Shown: positions 1 through 10,401, numbered from the stretch's first letter. The stretch: DNA of 64,000 nucleotides from Ichthyophis bannanicus (GCA_033557465.1 CM066039.1:48389788-48453787), one strand, 5' to 3'. Numbers and translations: made by a program. Notes: generated by a model from the sequence alone, not told the origin.

Positions 1-215
1 ATGCGGAAATATTTCTTTATGGAAAGAGTGGTGGATCCGTGGGATAGTCTCCCAGTGGAGGTGGTAGAGATGAGGACAGCAACTGAATTCAAAAAAGCAT
101 GGGACAAACACAGGATCTCTAAAGGTAAAAAGGGGACTGTAGTAGTTGTTGATATGGAAGGACAGACTAGATAGGCCATGTGGTCTTTTTCTGTCGTCAT
201 GTTTCTATGTTTCTA
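1..215 (+). mobile_element. CR1-like LINE, 3' end fragment
   Basis: The first 130 bases translate to the end of a CR1-clade reverse transcriptase ORF (KYFFMERVVDPWDSLPVEV). The same block recurs at 56,095-56,220. The fragment ends near 215 in the family tail, a 'gaccatgtggtcttt...' stretch followed by repeats of 'atgtttct'. The element starts outside the window. It is 5'-truncated here and not functional. Confidence 0.75.
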
Positions 216-363
216 TGTAAAACCTTTAGTAAAGATTGCAAGCCCTCTAGGACATGGAGATACCTACTGTTGTTATTTTCAGGCCAACTCCTGGTAAACC
301 TATGGATAGTTGTCTTGACAAGGTGCAACCGGAAGCAGATGGCAGGACTTTCTTCCATGCAGT

Positions 364-483
364 AAGCCTACAGTACCTCCTATTCCAAGGTGGTTTCCAT
401 TCAAGTACTAACTAGGTCCGATCCTGCTTAGCTTTCGAGATCAGATGAGATTTGGTGCACTAAGAGTGGTGTGGTCGTAATAA
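364..483 (-). pseudogene. 5S rRNA pseudogene (or 5S-derived SINE head)
   Basis: The reverse complement of this 120-base stretch follows vertebrate 5S rRNA end to end. The block around 'agcttt cgagatcagatgaga' matches the internal control region, and 'aagtactaac' and 'aagcctac' match the two ends. About 15-20 substitutions are visible, including in the promoter boxes and the stem that closes the molecule, so a functional gene is unlikely. It could be a dispersed retro-pseudogene or the head of a 5S-derived SINE; the bases downstream on the minus strand (363 to 217) were not recognised. Confidence 0.82.
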
Positions 484-560
484 TACCTACTGTACCTGAA
501 TGTAACTTGCGCTACTGGAAAGAAGGGAGCTAAATCCAAATAGATAAATCATCTAAATTT
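484..560 (+). repeat. SINE-like 3' tail fragment
   Basis: The stretch 'gaatgtaacttgcg...ctactgg...agctaaat' followed by 'agataaat' resembles the tail of the tRNA-derived SINE at 32,430-32,672. No head is visible. It lies in opposite orientation to the 5S pseudogene, so the two are probably unrelated. Nothing recognisable follows in 561-828. Confidence 0.4.
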
Positions 561-828
561 CCAGCAACAATGCCTGGCCGTCTGGGTTCCTAGATCCGAC
601 TATGTGAGCACCCTCCATCTCTTGCAGCCTGCCAGACAAACCCACAACCTAGCCTTGTTTTAATTGTAAATCTAAGAGCACTTACCCGACATGGTAGCTA
701 ATTTAATTAGGACAATAAACAGATAACTACCCACTATTACTAATAGGTTTCCTGTGCCCCTAGCATAAGCTGTCTAATAAATATGAATGTCTGCATATGT
801 TTGGCAGAACTATGGTTTCCATTTACTA

Positions 829-1556
829 TGGGGGTCATTTTAGAAGCTTATTTTGGAGTTAGATGTCTGAAAACGGACATGCAGACATGCAAATCAGAGA
901 GATATCCCTGGAGTTATTTTAGAAAGCTGGGCATCTTCAGCATCAGCATGTCCATATCGCACAGGGGCACGGTGGAGCAAGGGAGATACACGTTGCGGTG
1001 CGAATTCAGCCAGCATGTCCGGCCCTGGTTGCAGAGGCGTCCAGGCCGATACCTGCTCCTGAGCACGAATAAGGTGCAAAGTGCTCGTTTCATGGCTGTA
1101 ACGCTTCCAGGGGGAAGAGCAAAATGTGTTTTCATCGCCACAGTTAATATTTTTTGGCTGGCGAAATCCTGTATATAAATACATACGCCAAACATATCAC
1201 TGGCCTGTCGCCTCGCATCATCTGAAATGGCCAACCTGGATGTGCTACTCTCACAACATAGTCGCCCCTTTTGAAATACCTGGCTGGTATATCCAAGCAC
1301 CCAGTTCCGCGGCCTTGCAAACTCGTATATGGACGTCCACATTTATGAAATGGCCTAAACCCATGCACCTGCCCAGCCTTGCTATCTGTGCAGGGCCTAT
1401 CGCCAGAAATGGTTACTAGAAGATCCATCTTTAGGAGTGGAGATGGAACGATTTCAGAAGACCCTTATACATACCACCCTTCAGTACTGCCATACGTCCA
1501 GATGTTTGAACACTGTGCTGTGGACACCCCAGATTCTTCCTAGACATCCCTTCTAA
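829..1556. mobile_element. Non-autonomous DNA transposon with inverted ends (copy 1)
   Basis: The left end reads 'gtcattttagaagctta' followed by 'gatgtctg'. The right end (about 1,537-1,556) reads 'agacatcccttctaaaat', an inverted match. A second copy lies at 5,489-6,291. There is no transposase; short ORFs across it look like chance. The length and end structure fit a MITE-like element. The superfamily is undetermined. Confidence 0.5.
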
Positions 1557-4025
1557 AATCCCACTTCACAAATGTTATTGGTAGGCTGAGACAGACACAG
1601 TTTTATTTGTCTTTGAACAACTTGATATATGAACATTATGAGTTACGGACATCTTTAATTTTAAAAAAGCCTTTCAGTGCTTGTTAGCAATTGCAAATAA
1701 TACTCTTGACACAAGTACTAGATGCCAAAACATGGTCATGTAGGGTTGCTTGATGTTCTTTTGTTTATTGATGTTTTAATTTTTTGTTATTTTCTGTATA
1801 TATATTTGTTTTATTTATATCCAAGTGGTTTTATCATACTGTTTCAATCACATTAACAGAGATCTATTTATTAATAATTATTTACTTCTATATATGTTTT
1901 ATATTTTCTCTCCACCACTCTTTCATCTTCCAACGAATGAAGCTAGAATAATAAGTAAATAACTATTTACCATTATTAGTGAACTTCCTAGGTTCCCAAC
2001 AAAGTTTGTCAGTGGAATATAGAACTATGAAAATTGTTTTGAGCAGCCTTGGCAGGGAAGTGAATGAATAAAGAAATAAATAAAATATTTACATGTGCTG
2101 CTAGGTTTCATTTTGTGTCTGTGGGGAAAATGCTTAATATATGTGGCCCTCCGTGTACATACCGCTGAGATCAATCTCTTCTGAGTAATGAGCTAACAAC
2201 AGTCCTTTCTTTTATCTTAGAAAGACCAACCACTGCACTGGGATATAACAGTGGGCTACTGCCTGCTCACAGGGCAACCACACACACTGAGAGGAACCAG
2301 CTGATTGCACATCTGGCAAACAAATGGTTAATACCAAGTGCAAAGCGGTTAAAACAACATAGCAATACTGTAATCCACGAGATAGCTGGAACGGTACCAG
2401 TAGAATAAGACACCACAGAAACCAACCAGGTCAGTACTGGCAAGCTGGTGATGACCAGGTGCTAGCCAATAAGTTCACAAGAACCTAGGAGGCTGGAAGG
2501 TCTGGCAACAACCTCACTGGTGTTAGTAGATTATTAGATTATTACAAAACTTGATGGTGAGACACTGAGGGTGAAGGCTAGGTGCTGGATTAGGTATGTA
2601 TCTTGTCTGCTCATCTATCCACAATAACGGAACCAATGAGTAAAGCAAAACGGAGTCCTACAAGCTGCTGTGGTTGGCAAATCGGATAGATCCGTATAGT
2701 GCAGACAGAAATAGTTGCAGAATGGGTAGATGCACAGCTCAACTGGTCCTTTTATGCCATCATCCACTAAGAGACAGGAAGGGCTAGGAAGAAGCAAGAG
2801 GTAGGTAGGCCCTTTTATATGAGTGATGTTCCTGGAGCGATTGCCCCCTTTCCCACCCCTTAAGTCTGGCTAGCACCTCTTCCCTTTCACTGGCTTCCAC
2901 TTGACATCTCTGGGAACGTAAAACTGGACCCTAACAAAAAGTAGAAGAATCAAATCCACTTTAGGAAAAAAAAACCAGAGGAACCATGGCTATACTCAAA
3001 TGAATATCGGGAGGCCAGATTTTAACCTACAGGAGAAGGTGGCCTGCTGTCGGCTGAGGTAATGACCTTGTAAGAAGCAAAGTTGTAGATAACGAGGCCT
3101 GAAATGGGCTACTAGTGGAGGTGGTAGAGGCTAGCACTGTGGTGGATTTTGGATATAGTAGGGAGGATACATACTAGCAGGAAATGGGATGCAAGGTCAG
3201 GTAAAAAAATGTGGGGAGAAGACGGTGGGGTTAGCATGGAGTGTGGGGTACCCCCCAACAGGTTTTCAGGAGTACTGGATATTCCCCGCCCAGATCCTCA
3301 CCTCAGAGTGGCAGCGCACTAGTCTTGTAGCTCAGGGCCGCCCGCAGCAACTCCAGTCAGATAATTGAGTGGGAGGCCTGGGAACCCTGGACAGATTGAG
3401 ACCCTGCAATAGCCCCGCCCCTTGTATGGTTTCCATGGTAACAGGGAACCTATGTGGAGTGAGGGGGTGGAGCCCAGCAGGACCTGTCAGCAGATCTTGC
3501 AGGCTCCAGGCTGAATGACCTGTATTTACCATTACAGTGTTCACGCTTCATTCCTGGTACTTACGAGCCTAAATTCAGGTATGTGCCTTGGGTTGGATGC
3601 ATAAAGTCATAGGGCGGTATAGCAAGCTCTATAAACATAACATAACATAACATATATACACCCAAGGTGCAGGAATGTCAACTGGGCAGGCCGGGTGTGC
3701 CATTTTGGAAGAGCAAAAATTAGGAGGTGGGTGGGTGGGGTGCAAACAGGACAATTGCCCTGGGCAAAAGGGGGCCCTCAAGCCTGCCAGAGCTGAAGGA
3801 GGTACAGCCTGTTGGCAGGCGTGGGACCCCTTCTCCCCTCCTGAATTTCTGCCCTGGGGTGGGCCCAGCACGGGTACCACCAGCCCTCCTTCATCGCGTT
3901 ACCACTAGCCTGATCTAGTGAGGCCAAGGCAAATGCTGAGATCTGTCGTGTGCAACCCCTGCAGCGAAAAGCTAAGAGTCAGCTGCAGGCTCGGTGCACT
4001 CCTGGGCCCGGGAGTCGGCTCTTAC
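1557..4025. other. No gene recognised; possible intron of a divergent gene
   Basis: This AT-rich to mixed stretch was scanned on both strands. It contains no convincing exon, RNA gene or named repeat. If the minus-strand exon at 4,026-4,165 is real, this would be the start of its first intron. Confidence 0.4.
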
Positions 4026-4165
4026 CTTCCATTCCTGGGGCCGGGCGTCAGCCTCCTCCTTCTCCCCGGGCCGCGAGCGCTCGGAGACTGAGGACACCGG
4101 GAGGGCGGAGCCGAGGGCGGGAGGAAGCCGAAAACATCCGGCAGAAACAGACGGAACATTTCCCG
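4026..4165 (-). other. Candidate first exon of a divergent gene (SIRT2 by synteny?)
   Basis: This GC- and CpG-rich block stands out from its AT-rich surroundings. On the minus strand it contains ATGGAAG (4,032 to 4,026) directly followed by GTAAGAG, a near-consensus splice donor, so a first coding exon of seven bases (Met-Glu, phase 1) is possible. In mammals NFKBIB and SIRT2 are divergent neighbours, and SIRT2 begins with a very short coding first exon. Here the next SIRT2 exons would lie outside the window, so the identity is only inferred from gene order and splice signal. It could also be a non-coding CpG island or 5' UTR. Confidence 0.35.
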
Positions 4166-4559
4166 GAGTCCGCACTAAAGTGCAAGCTGGAACTTGGAGG
4201 GCATGTATAAGATTTACACAAAACCAAAACAAAACAAAAAACAACCTAATGCAAAACGTATATATAGTTACTGAATTAGTCTGAGAAAAAATAGACTAAA
4301 CATACACCATTTAAAACAAATTCTAGATACTTATAGCTATGACTTTGACTAATAAAGTTATAATAAAAATGTTATCCTAGAGACATGATTACTGTTAAAT
4401 AGACTATAAAATTCAGTAAAACAGACCATAAAAATACTATATCTCCCTACTGCCAGAAATATGCTGTAGGTGTCTTTATGTCTCCATTCCATATACCTTA
4501 ACGGATTTGGATTTTATATGTAGAAGAGTAGTAGAAAAACAGCAGCCAGACTGAAAAGA
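4166..4559. other. AT-rich intergenic stretch, nothing recognised
   Basis: This low-complexity AT-rich sequence lies between the CpG block and the CR1-like LINE. It has no open frame or repeat that I can name. Confidence 0.4.
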
Positions 4560-5470
4560 TAAATTGTAAGGGCAGCAAAGCTTTTTTGTTACCAAAGTAA
4601 TGCTAAGAAGAAAAAGAAGCTACTATGGTTTTCTAAAGTAGCTGAAAAGATAAGGAAAAAAGAGTTTGTGTTCATAAATTGCAAAAGTTGGAAGAAAGGG
4701 GAAGACAGGCAAAAATATCTGGAAAAACTGAGAGAAGCTAGGAAAGAAGTCATGCAAACAGAATTAAAAATAGTTAATAAGCAAGACCATCTTTTAGATA
4801 TGTTAAATGACAGTAGGAAATGCAAAGTTGATGTTCTGAAACTCAAAGGTGAAGATGAAGAAGATGCAGAGATCAATGAGGAAAAAGTGGAATTGCTTAA
4901 CAAATATTTCTGTTGAGTATTCACTGAGAAAAAGCCAGGAGTACAACCACAGTGAACATAAATAGGAATGGAAGTAAGACAAGTAATGGAGTAATAAAGT
5001 AATGGAGTAGAGGAGTGGCCTAGTGGTTGGGGCAAGGTACTTCAGGCCGGAAGGTCGGGGGTTCAAATCCCACTAGAGGACAGCAACCTTGGGCCGGAAG
5101 GACTGGGGTTTCTAGTGCCACAGGTGCTCCTTGTGGTCTTGGGTAAGCCACTTAACCCTCCATAGCCCATGTTCCCTGTAAAATAGTTATCTCCAAGTTA
5201 TAATGCCCTGTTCAATGTAATTTCAGTTTGTTCAATGTAAACCGCACTGATGCAGAATAGCACAGTATATAAGAGAATGTAAAATAAATAACATGATTTT
5301 ACCAGAGGTGCGTCCTGTCAGACAAATATGATGAGATAGTTCTTGGATAGAGAAGAGCATTACATGTCTTTTACTTGGATTTCAACAATGCCTTTGACAC
5401 GGAGAGGAAGGGATTGTAGAGACTGGGCTCTTGATGTGTGGATCAGCGGACTGCCGCCCTATGACTTTAT
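4560..5470 (+). mobile_element. Degenerate CR1-like LINE, interrupted by a SINE
   Basis: Residual RT-ORF peptides are readable in shifting frames: 'VELLNKYFC' followed by 'VFTEKKPG' (4,890-4,935), then 'SCQTNM' and 'FTWISTMPLTR' (5,310-5,400). The last corresponds to the 'YLDFSKAFDTV' region of the better copy at 55,245. The element is broken by stops and frameshifts and by the SINE at 5,005-5,295. It lacks an intact catalytic core. Confidence 0.65.
5005..5295 (+). mobile_element. tRNA-derived SINE with L2-type tail
   Basis: The head has a pol III A box ('gtggcctagtggttgggg') and a B box ('gggttcaaatccc'), as in tRNA-derived SINEs. The tail, 'gttcaatgtaaaccgcactg' then 'agcacagtatataag' and 'aaataaata', matches the 3' end of the L2 element at 13,250-13,320. 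The SINE therefore probably borrows L2 machinery for retrotransposition (inference). It is inserted in the CR1-like LINE. Confidence 0.8.
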
Positions 5471-5488
5471 GCATGCAACTCAGATAAA

Positions 5489-6291
5489 AGCACATTTTAG
5501 AAAGGCCATGTACGCAGGTACCATCTGAGACGTTAAAGTCAGAACATCTGAAATTCCCTGAGAGGGGCAGCAGAGAAGGAAGGCACGTGTAAGTGTATTC
5601 TAAAACGGATTTGTCTCCACCCTGAAATATAAACATCTCTGGAAACCAAAAACAGGAGCGTGCAGCATAATGGGCCAGGCACATGCAAGTTTCTGGCTGA
5701 TTTGAGAAACTTGCACATGTCTGATATGGGCATGCCTGCAATGGTATTTCAGAATGGACGCATCTATCTCCCTTTTGCCTCAGAATTATTTTATCCACGT
5801 CACTGGGCAGACTAGATGGACCAGGCTGGTCTTTATCTGCCATCATTTACTGTTACTGTTATTTGACACCACATACACGTTCCAACCTGCTATTTTGCAA
5901 GTGGGGACACATGGTGGCAGAGCACTCGCAAATATAGTCTCTTTATTTACCAACATGCTTTTTTGGTGTAGCGAAACGTATCGGTGGAATGAAAGATCTC
6001 TTCTCTCCACAGGTGTGAGACTGCCAAAACAAACACTTTTCTGATGCCTATTAGTGCCTGGGCGCTAGTATAGAAACGGACATGGGCACCAGCGAGTTCC
6101 AACATGCGGCACCATTCTAAAATTGGGCGCACAGGAATACCTCTGCCGTGCCTCCATGAGACGTGGATATGATCATGCCGGACGTGTAAATTCTAAACTG
6201 GCTCTTGGAACGTCGATGTGATGTGCACGTCCGAACTGGCATTTTCAGACAAAAAAAATCATGAATGAAGCTTCTAAAATGACCCCCGTTT
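5489..6291. mobile_element. Non-autonomous DNA transposon with inverted ends (copy 2)
   Basis: The right end (about 6,269-6,291, 'agcttctaaaatgaccccc') is the inverse of the left end of copy 1 at 829. The left end 'cacattttagaaaggccatg' matches more loosely. A short CR1 3' end ('agactagatggacca...ggtctttatctgcc', about 5,805-5,862) is nested inside. No transposase is present. Confidence 0.5.
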
Positions 6292-6576
6292 TTTGCTAAC
6301 TATTCCTACAACATCCAATAGCTACACATATTGGAGGCCATTTTATAAAGAATTTTACGTCTGCGTCAATATACACATGCAAAAGGCCTCTTATAGAATT
6401 TTCTTGCATGTAAAATTACACATAGTGCAATTATGCAACTTTAGCATAGGTGTGTTTATGTGAGGGGTCAGGGTGAAGCCCAGGAGAGTCATGATTTATG
6501 TGCTTATGAAATATGCATGTATGCACTGTCATTTACGCCTGTGAAATGTCCGTGACCTCTGACGCCTTGGTGCCTA

Positions 6577-6928
6577 TAGGGCCCTTTTACTAAAGTACGC
6601 TAAGCAGTTAGCACACATTTTGGCACATGGTAATTATTAGCACTGGGGCTTGACAGCCACTCGTGTTGGGGAGCAGAATGGGTGGGCTAGGAGCAAAGAG
6701 TGGACGTAGTGAGCACATTGCAGTTAGTGCGCGGGACATATCATGTGCTGTCAATGTTGCAGTTAGCCCATATGCATCCGCAGTAATAGCACTGTGCATT
6801 ATTATACACCTCTGTGCACTAACTGCCAGGAACATGCCGGTCACGCCCCCCGACACTTAGCGCACATTCATTTTTGCACTAAACGCATGTTGCGCAAAAC
6901 CCTAGCACACTTTAGTAAAAGGGCCCTA
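6577..6928. mobile_element. MITE with GGGCCCTTTTACTAAA inverted ends
   Basis: The left end TAGGGCCCTTTTACTAAAGT and the right end ACTTTAGTAAAAGGGCCCTA are inverted copies of about 20 bases at the two edges of a 352-bp element. Both are bounded by TA. The interior is non-coding. TA flanks suggest Tc1/mariner-type or similar integration, but the family is not established. Confidence 0.7.
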
Positions 6929-7610
6929 ATGTGTTTTTATAAAATAGGCTAAAATTAGATGCCTACGTGGCCTACACATATAGGCGACCTCTTATAAATT
7001 ACGCTCTAAAGCCTTCTAACCAATCATTAGCTCAGGAGACAGCTCGAGGAGAGACCATACATTACTTTTTCCTATTCCTGCATTGTTCCATGTTTCATTT
7101 AATAAAGAAAACAATCCCGTTTCCTTCCACAGGACTTCAGACTGTGTAGCTTTCTGGGTATGTTTTGCCATATGCAAACAGGGCCACATACCACAAACAG
7201 GGCCGGCGCAAGGAGATAGCTGCCCTACTATGTGAATCTCATCCCTTATACCCCCCTGGCCGGCCCCCATTGTTGCCACTGCCATCCCTCACCAGGACCT
7301 ACAGCAGCGGCAATGTCCTGAAACAGCCCCATGGCACTTATCTTTAAACCTCAGCGCCACAAGGCTTTTTGTTTCTGTCCCCACCAATGCCTGATGCTGA
7401 CTTCCTGTTTGCGGCATTAGTGGGGGCCAAAGCAAACAGCCCCATGGCACAGAGGTTTAAAGCTAAGTGCCGTGGAGCTGTTTCAGGCCATTGCCACCAC
7501 TGTAGGTCCCTGTAAGGGGCAGTAGCTGCAGCAATGGGTGCCCTCAGAGGACCGGCACACTAGGTGACCGCTTAGTTCACATAATGATAGCACTGGCCCT
7601 GATCACAGAG

Positions 7611-7690
7611 TTAAGGGTCATATTTACTAACATGGGACCTAGTTACAAATAGCATGTGCTCTTAGCCCAGTTCAGTAAACATGCCCTTAA
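7611..7690. mobile_element. Very short inverted-repeat element flanked by TTAA
   Basis: TTAAGGGTCATATTTACTAA at the left is mirrored by TTCAGTAAACATGCCCTTAA at the right, giving an 80-bp foldback unit. TTAA at both edges resembles a piggyBac-type target duplication, but the unit is too short to classify. Confidence 0.45.
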
Positions 7691-8640
7691 TTATGTATAT
7701 AATCGGTTTTAGTAATATCCTAAATGTTATGTATCATAGAGAAGTGTGCTATATATTTTTCTTTTTTCTCTCCTGTTTATCTTTTTTTTCAAGACGAGGA
7801 GATTGAGTCCCCAGAATTCAACTCTATTGAAGGAATTTAATTGCACCTAGCATGAAATGATAATAACCCTAACCCAGGGCTGGCGCTACCATTGGTTGCC
7901 TGAAGCACCAAGCTTTGGAGGGTGGCTGCAGCAGAAAAACGGAGTTACTTACCTGTAACTGGAGTTCAGCCCAAAACGGCCTCTGATCTCCTGCCTCTAC
8001 CTCCACCATTGTTACTACATCTCTTTGAGACCAGCAGTGGCAGCAAGGACAATAAGAAAAGAACAGAAGAACAGCACAGAGGGAAGATTCTGAACAGCTG
8101 CACTCTAAAAGCACAGCCAGTTCTGCCCCCTCTGATCAAGACTTCTTGTTTGCATCAGAGTGGACTGGCTGCACTTGCAGCACAGAACAGAACCGCGCAC
8201 TTGCAGTGGTAAAAGGGTGCAGTGAGGGTGGAGGCACCAAGTTAACATGCACTGGCCATGCCATGCTCTCCCCTAATTTACTCTCCCCAAAACAATTCTG
8301 CCTGAGATTTTGAAAGTTATTTTAATGAGGAAGTACAAACCAACGCAGGGCTTTGAGTTCTGTGCCAAATATTTTCCAGGCTTGTTTTAGACATAGGCAA
8401 CTGTCCTGGGTGCCAAATTTCCAGGTCAAGGAGGAGATTGCTCCTGCTACTCTAAGGCCACATGCATGTGCGGCTTCAAATGGGTTTCGCTGTGGCTTTG
8501 TGGCCTTCCTCTTCTGACTCTGCAGTCTTTTTGGATCTCTGACTGTTCCCTCCCTCTGCTCCCTGGGATCTGCTATTTGGTTTTGCCTAAAGGTTTTACA
8601 GAAAATTAATGGAGATATTTTAGAGAAATTCTTCGGAGGC
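7691..8640. other. Upstream of NFKBIB: no gene recognised
   Basis: This mixed sequence contains no convincing exon. At 7,944-7,960 it carries 'gttacttacctgtaact', a short match to the right terminus of the DIRS element ending at 51,876. That match may be a relic or chance. Confidence 0.35.
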
Positions 8641-8723
8641 TAAAACGAGAGCGCCTCGGGGACGTGGAAATATAAATATCCACGGGCTTGCAGAAACTGA
8701 GCTGCCAGCTGTATTTATGACTA

Positions 8724-8734
8724 GGGAAATTCCC
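8724..8734. promoter_or_regulatory. NF-kappaB site, GGGAAATTCCC
   Basis: This is a perfect 11-bp palindrome that fits the GGGRNWYYCC consensus on both strands. It lies about 365 bp before the NFKBIB start codon. A weaker GGGAAAATCC follows at 8,735-8,744. Confidence 0.7.
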
Positions 8735-8843
8735 GGGAAAATCCTCTCATTTGCTTACACCGAGGGGGACCACAGCTCCCGGCATGCCAAGCTCTCTCGA
8801 GAGCTATTTCCTCGCTCGCTGCCCCCCAACAAAGCGCCGCCTG

Positions 8844-8876
8844 ATTGGTGGAGGGGAAACGGCGCGGTCCGATTGG
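8844..8876 (-). promoter_or_regulatory. Pair of inverted CCAAT boxes
   Basis: ATTGG occurs at 8,844-8,848 and 8,872-8,876. The 28-bp spacing inside the CpG-rich block is typical of NF-Y-bound promoters (inference). Confidence 0.5.
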
Positions 8877-8887
8877 CTACGTCTTGT

Positions 8888-8897
8888 GGGAATTCCC
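8888..8897. promoter_or_regulatory. NF-kappaB site, GGGAATTCCC
   Basis: This is a perfect 10-bp palindromic kappaB site about 200 bp before the start codon and 164 bp after the first site. Confidence 0.7.
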
Positions 8898-9098
8898 GAG
8901 TTGCAAAAAAAAAAAAAAAAGAAACAGACTCTTGGTCGGTGGCGTCTGGTAAACAAGAAGCGACGCCGAGGAGGGAAGAGACGAGGGCAGGAAACGCCGG
9001 AGGAAAGGGACTCGAGCAGCGGGGGGAGGGGAGAAGAGAGCCGATGGTCGGGGTCGGCACGGGCTTTCGTCTCCAGCCTTTGCTTGAGGAGTCCGGTC

Positions 9099-9502
9099 AT
9101 GGCACAGCGGGCCGCCCCTGCTCACAGCCCGACCCGGAAGGCTCTGCTGGGCCACGGCCCGTGGGGGAAGGGGCCCGAGACGGGCGAGGAGTGGTGTGAC
9201 AGTGGCTTGGGCTCGTTGGGGGATGGGCAGCTCTGGTCGGTGCCGTCGGAGGAGGAGGAAGAGGAGAGGAGGAGGGATGCTGGGCCGCAGCGGTGTGGCA
9301 GCACTCGGGGCTCCTCGGATCAGACCCAGCTTGGGAGCTGTGAGCCGGAGGCAGAGCGGCTCGACTCTGCGCTGGGAGACTCGCTGCAGGAGGATGCCAC
9401 GGCCAGCCTCAACTATGATGTGCAAGCGCTGCGCCTGCATGAGGAGCTTCCCCAGCCCTGGCTCCACAATGTTTTGACCTTCGTTACAGAGGATGGGGAC
9501 AC
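9099..9502 (+). CDS. NFKBIB: NFKBIB exon 1 (IkappaB-beta N-terminus with degron)
   Basis: IkappaB-beta holds NF-kappaB dimers inactive in the cytoplasm until IKK phosphorylation triggers its degradation. This exon encodes residues 1-134 plus two bases of codon 135. It starts at MAQRAAP and carries EEWCDSGLGSL (residues 30-40), the family's DSGxxS phosphodegron, with Ser35 and Ser39 corresponding to the IKK sites of mammalian IkappaB-beta. A poly-Glu stretch follows (EEEEEERRR) and then TEDGD, the start of ankyrin repeat 1. The frame is open 5' of this ATG, but the CpG promoter and the match to known N-termini favour it. The donor is GTAAGT at 9,503. The region before the first ankyrin repeat is roughly twice as long as in human. 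Confidence 0.93.
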
Positions 9503-10204
9503 GTAAGTACGAATCACGGGTATGGGCGTAATACACCTCTGTAAAGATTGGAGGGTCCTCGGGTCTGGATGGTGTTTTTGTTTTTACGAGGGGAGGCGGG
9601 GAGGTGTCTCTGCACAGTGATATGGTTTATTATATTTGATATTTCGCCTTTAATGCTCTTGTTTCTGCCAGAGGTTTCTTTGTACCATTGATTCAGGTAA
9701 GGTCGCTTCCAGCCTTCAGAAGGGAAGGTTGTGTGAAAAGTTTAATAGACCCGCATCTTCTGGATGTTGGTAGGATCCTTTTATGCTATCTGGAAGGCAC
9801 AGATGGTTTTGGAAAAACTCGGAATCTCTCTGTGTGCTTGAAAAGGCAGTATATCAAATTTTAATGAACCATTTCTCTCAAGGAGTGTGAACTGGGCAAC
9901 TGGTTGAATTTATAGACCAGTGTTTTTCAAGTTGATCCTGGAGTGTACCTTTTAGCATTCTGGATTTCAGGTTATCCACATTTTATGCATGATGATTAAT
10001 ATCCTGAAAATGGGGATATTCCAGGATTGACTTGAAAAACATTGTTAAAGATAAGTGGGTAATTATGCAATCACTCTTCAGGCTTTCTTAGATCACTTCT
10101 CATTTTGTCTACTCCCTCAGGAGTGCCCACTCTATTGCAGATCATAGTGTTATCTGCAGAAGAAAAAAGCTTTGACCTTTTCTTTCTAACTTTTCTCCAC
10201 AGTA
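9503..10204. other. Start of intron 1 with a hAT-like MITE
   Basis: This is intronic sequence. The only object recognised is an inverted-repeat unit at 9,918-10,044, with ends CAGTGTTTTTCAAGTTGATC and its inverse ending ACTTGAAAAACATTG. It is flanked by ttatagac/ttaaagat, an imperfect 8-bp duplication typical of hAT elements. Confidence 0.55.
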
Positions 10205-10401
10205 TGAGGTGTGATCAAAAAGTATCGAGATTTTGTTGTGTAGCTGTATAACAATATGTCACACCATGATGCTATTAAGCATGAAGTGACCTAGTTATGT
10301 GCTCTGCATGCGCAAAGTGTAGCATGGCTGCAGCACACCTGTATCTTTTAATCATGTTCTGTTTGATGAACTGCTTTTACACAATACCAGATTTACGATG
10401 A

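Larger units (their letters stand above)
8641..9098 (+). promoter_or_regulatory. NFKBIB: NFKBIB promoter and 5' UTR region, GC/CpG-rich
   Basis: GC and CpG content rise sharply here and stay high through exon 1. The block holds a TATA-like 'tataaata' (8,671-8,678), two palindromic kappaB sites, two inverted CCAAT boxes (ATTGG at 8,844 and 8,872) and a poly-A run at about 8,905. The transcription start is not visible from sequence alone. It probably lies between the second kappaB site and the ATG at 9,099. Confidence 0.7.

Noticed and set aside
783..1428. Overlapping ORFs on both strands (up to 142 codons)
   Set aside because: They lie within an inverted-repeat element, have no recognisable protein features and overlap each other on both strands.
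5005..5080. Functional tRNA gene
   Set aside because: The A and B boxes are present, but the sequence does not fold into a full cloverleaf and continues into a SINE body and LINE-type tail.
8751..9098. Upstream in-frame extension of NFKBIB exon 1
   Set aside because: The frame is open to 8,751, but this region carries promoter elements (kappaB, CCAAT), and the encoded residues (poly-Lys from a poly-A run) have no family match. The Met at 9,099 fits better.
8877..9536. Minus-strand 219-codon frame opposite exon 1
   Set aside because: It is a shadow of the GC-rich NFKBIB exon and promoter, with a low-complexity Pro/Ser/Arg composition.
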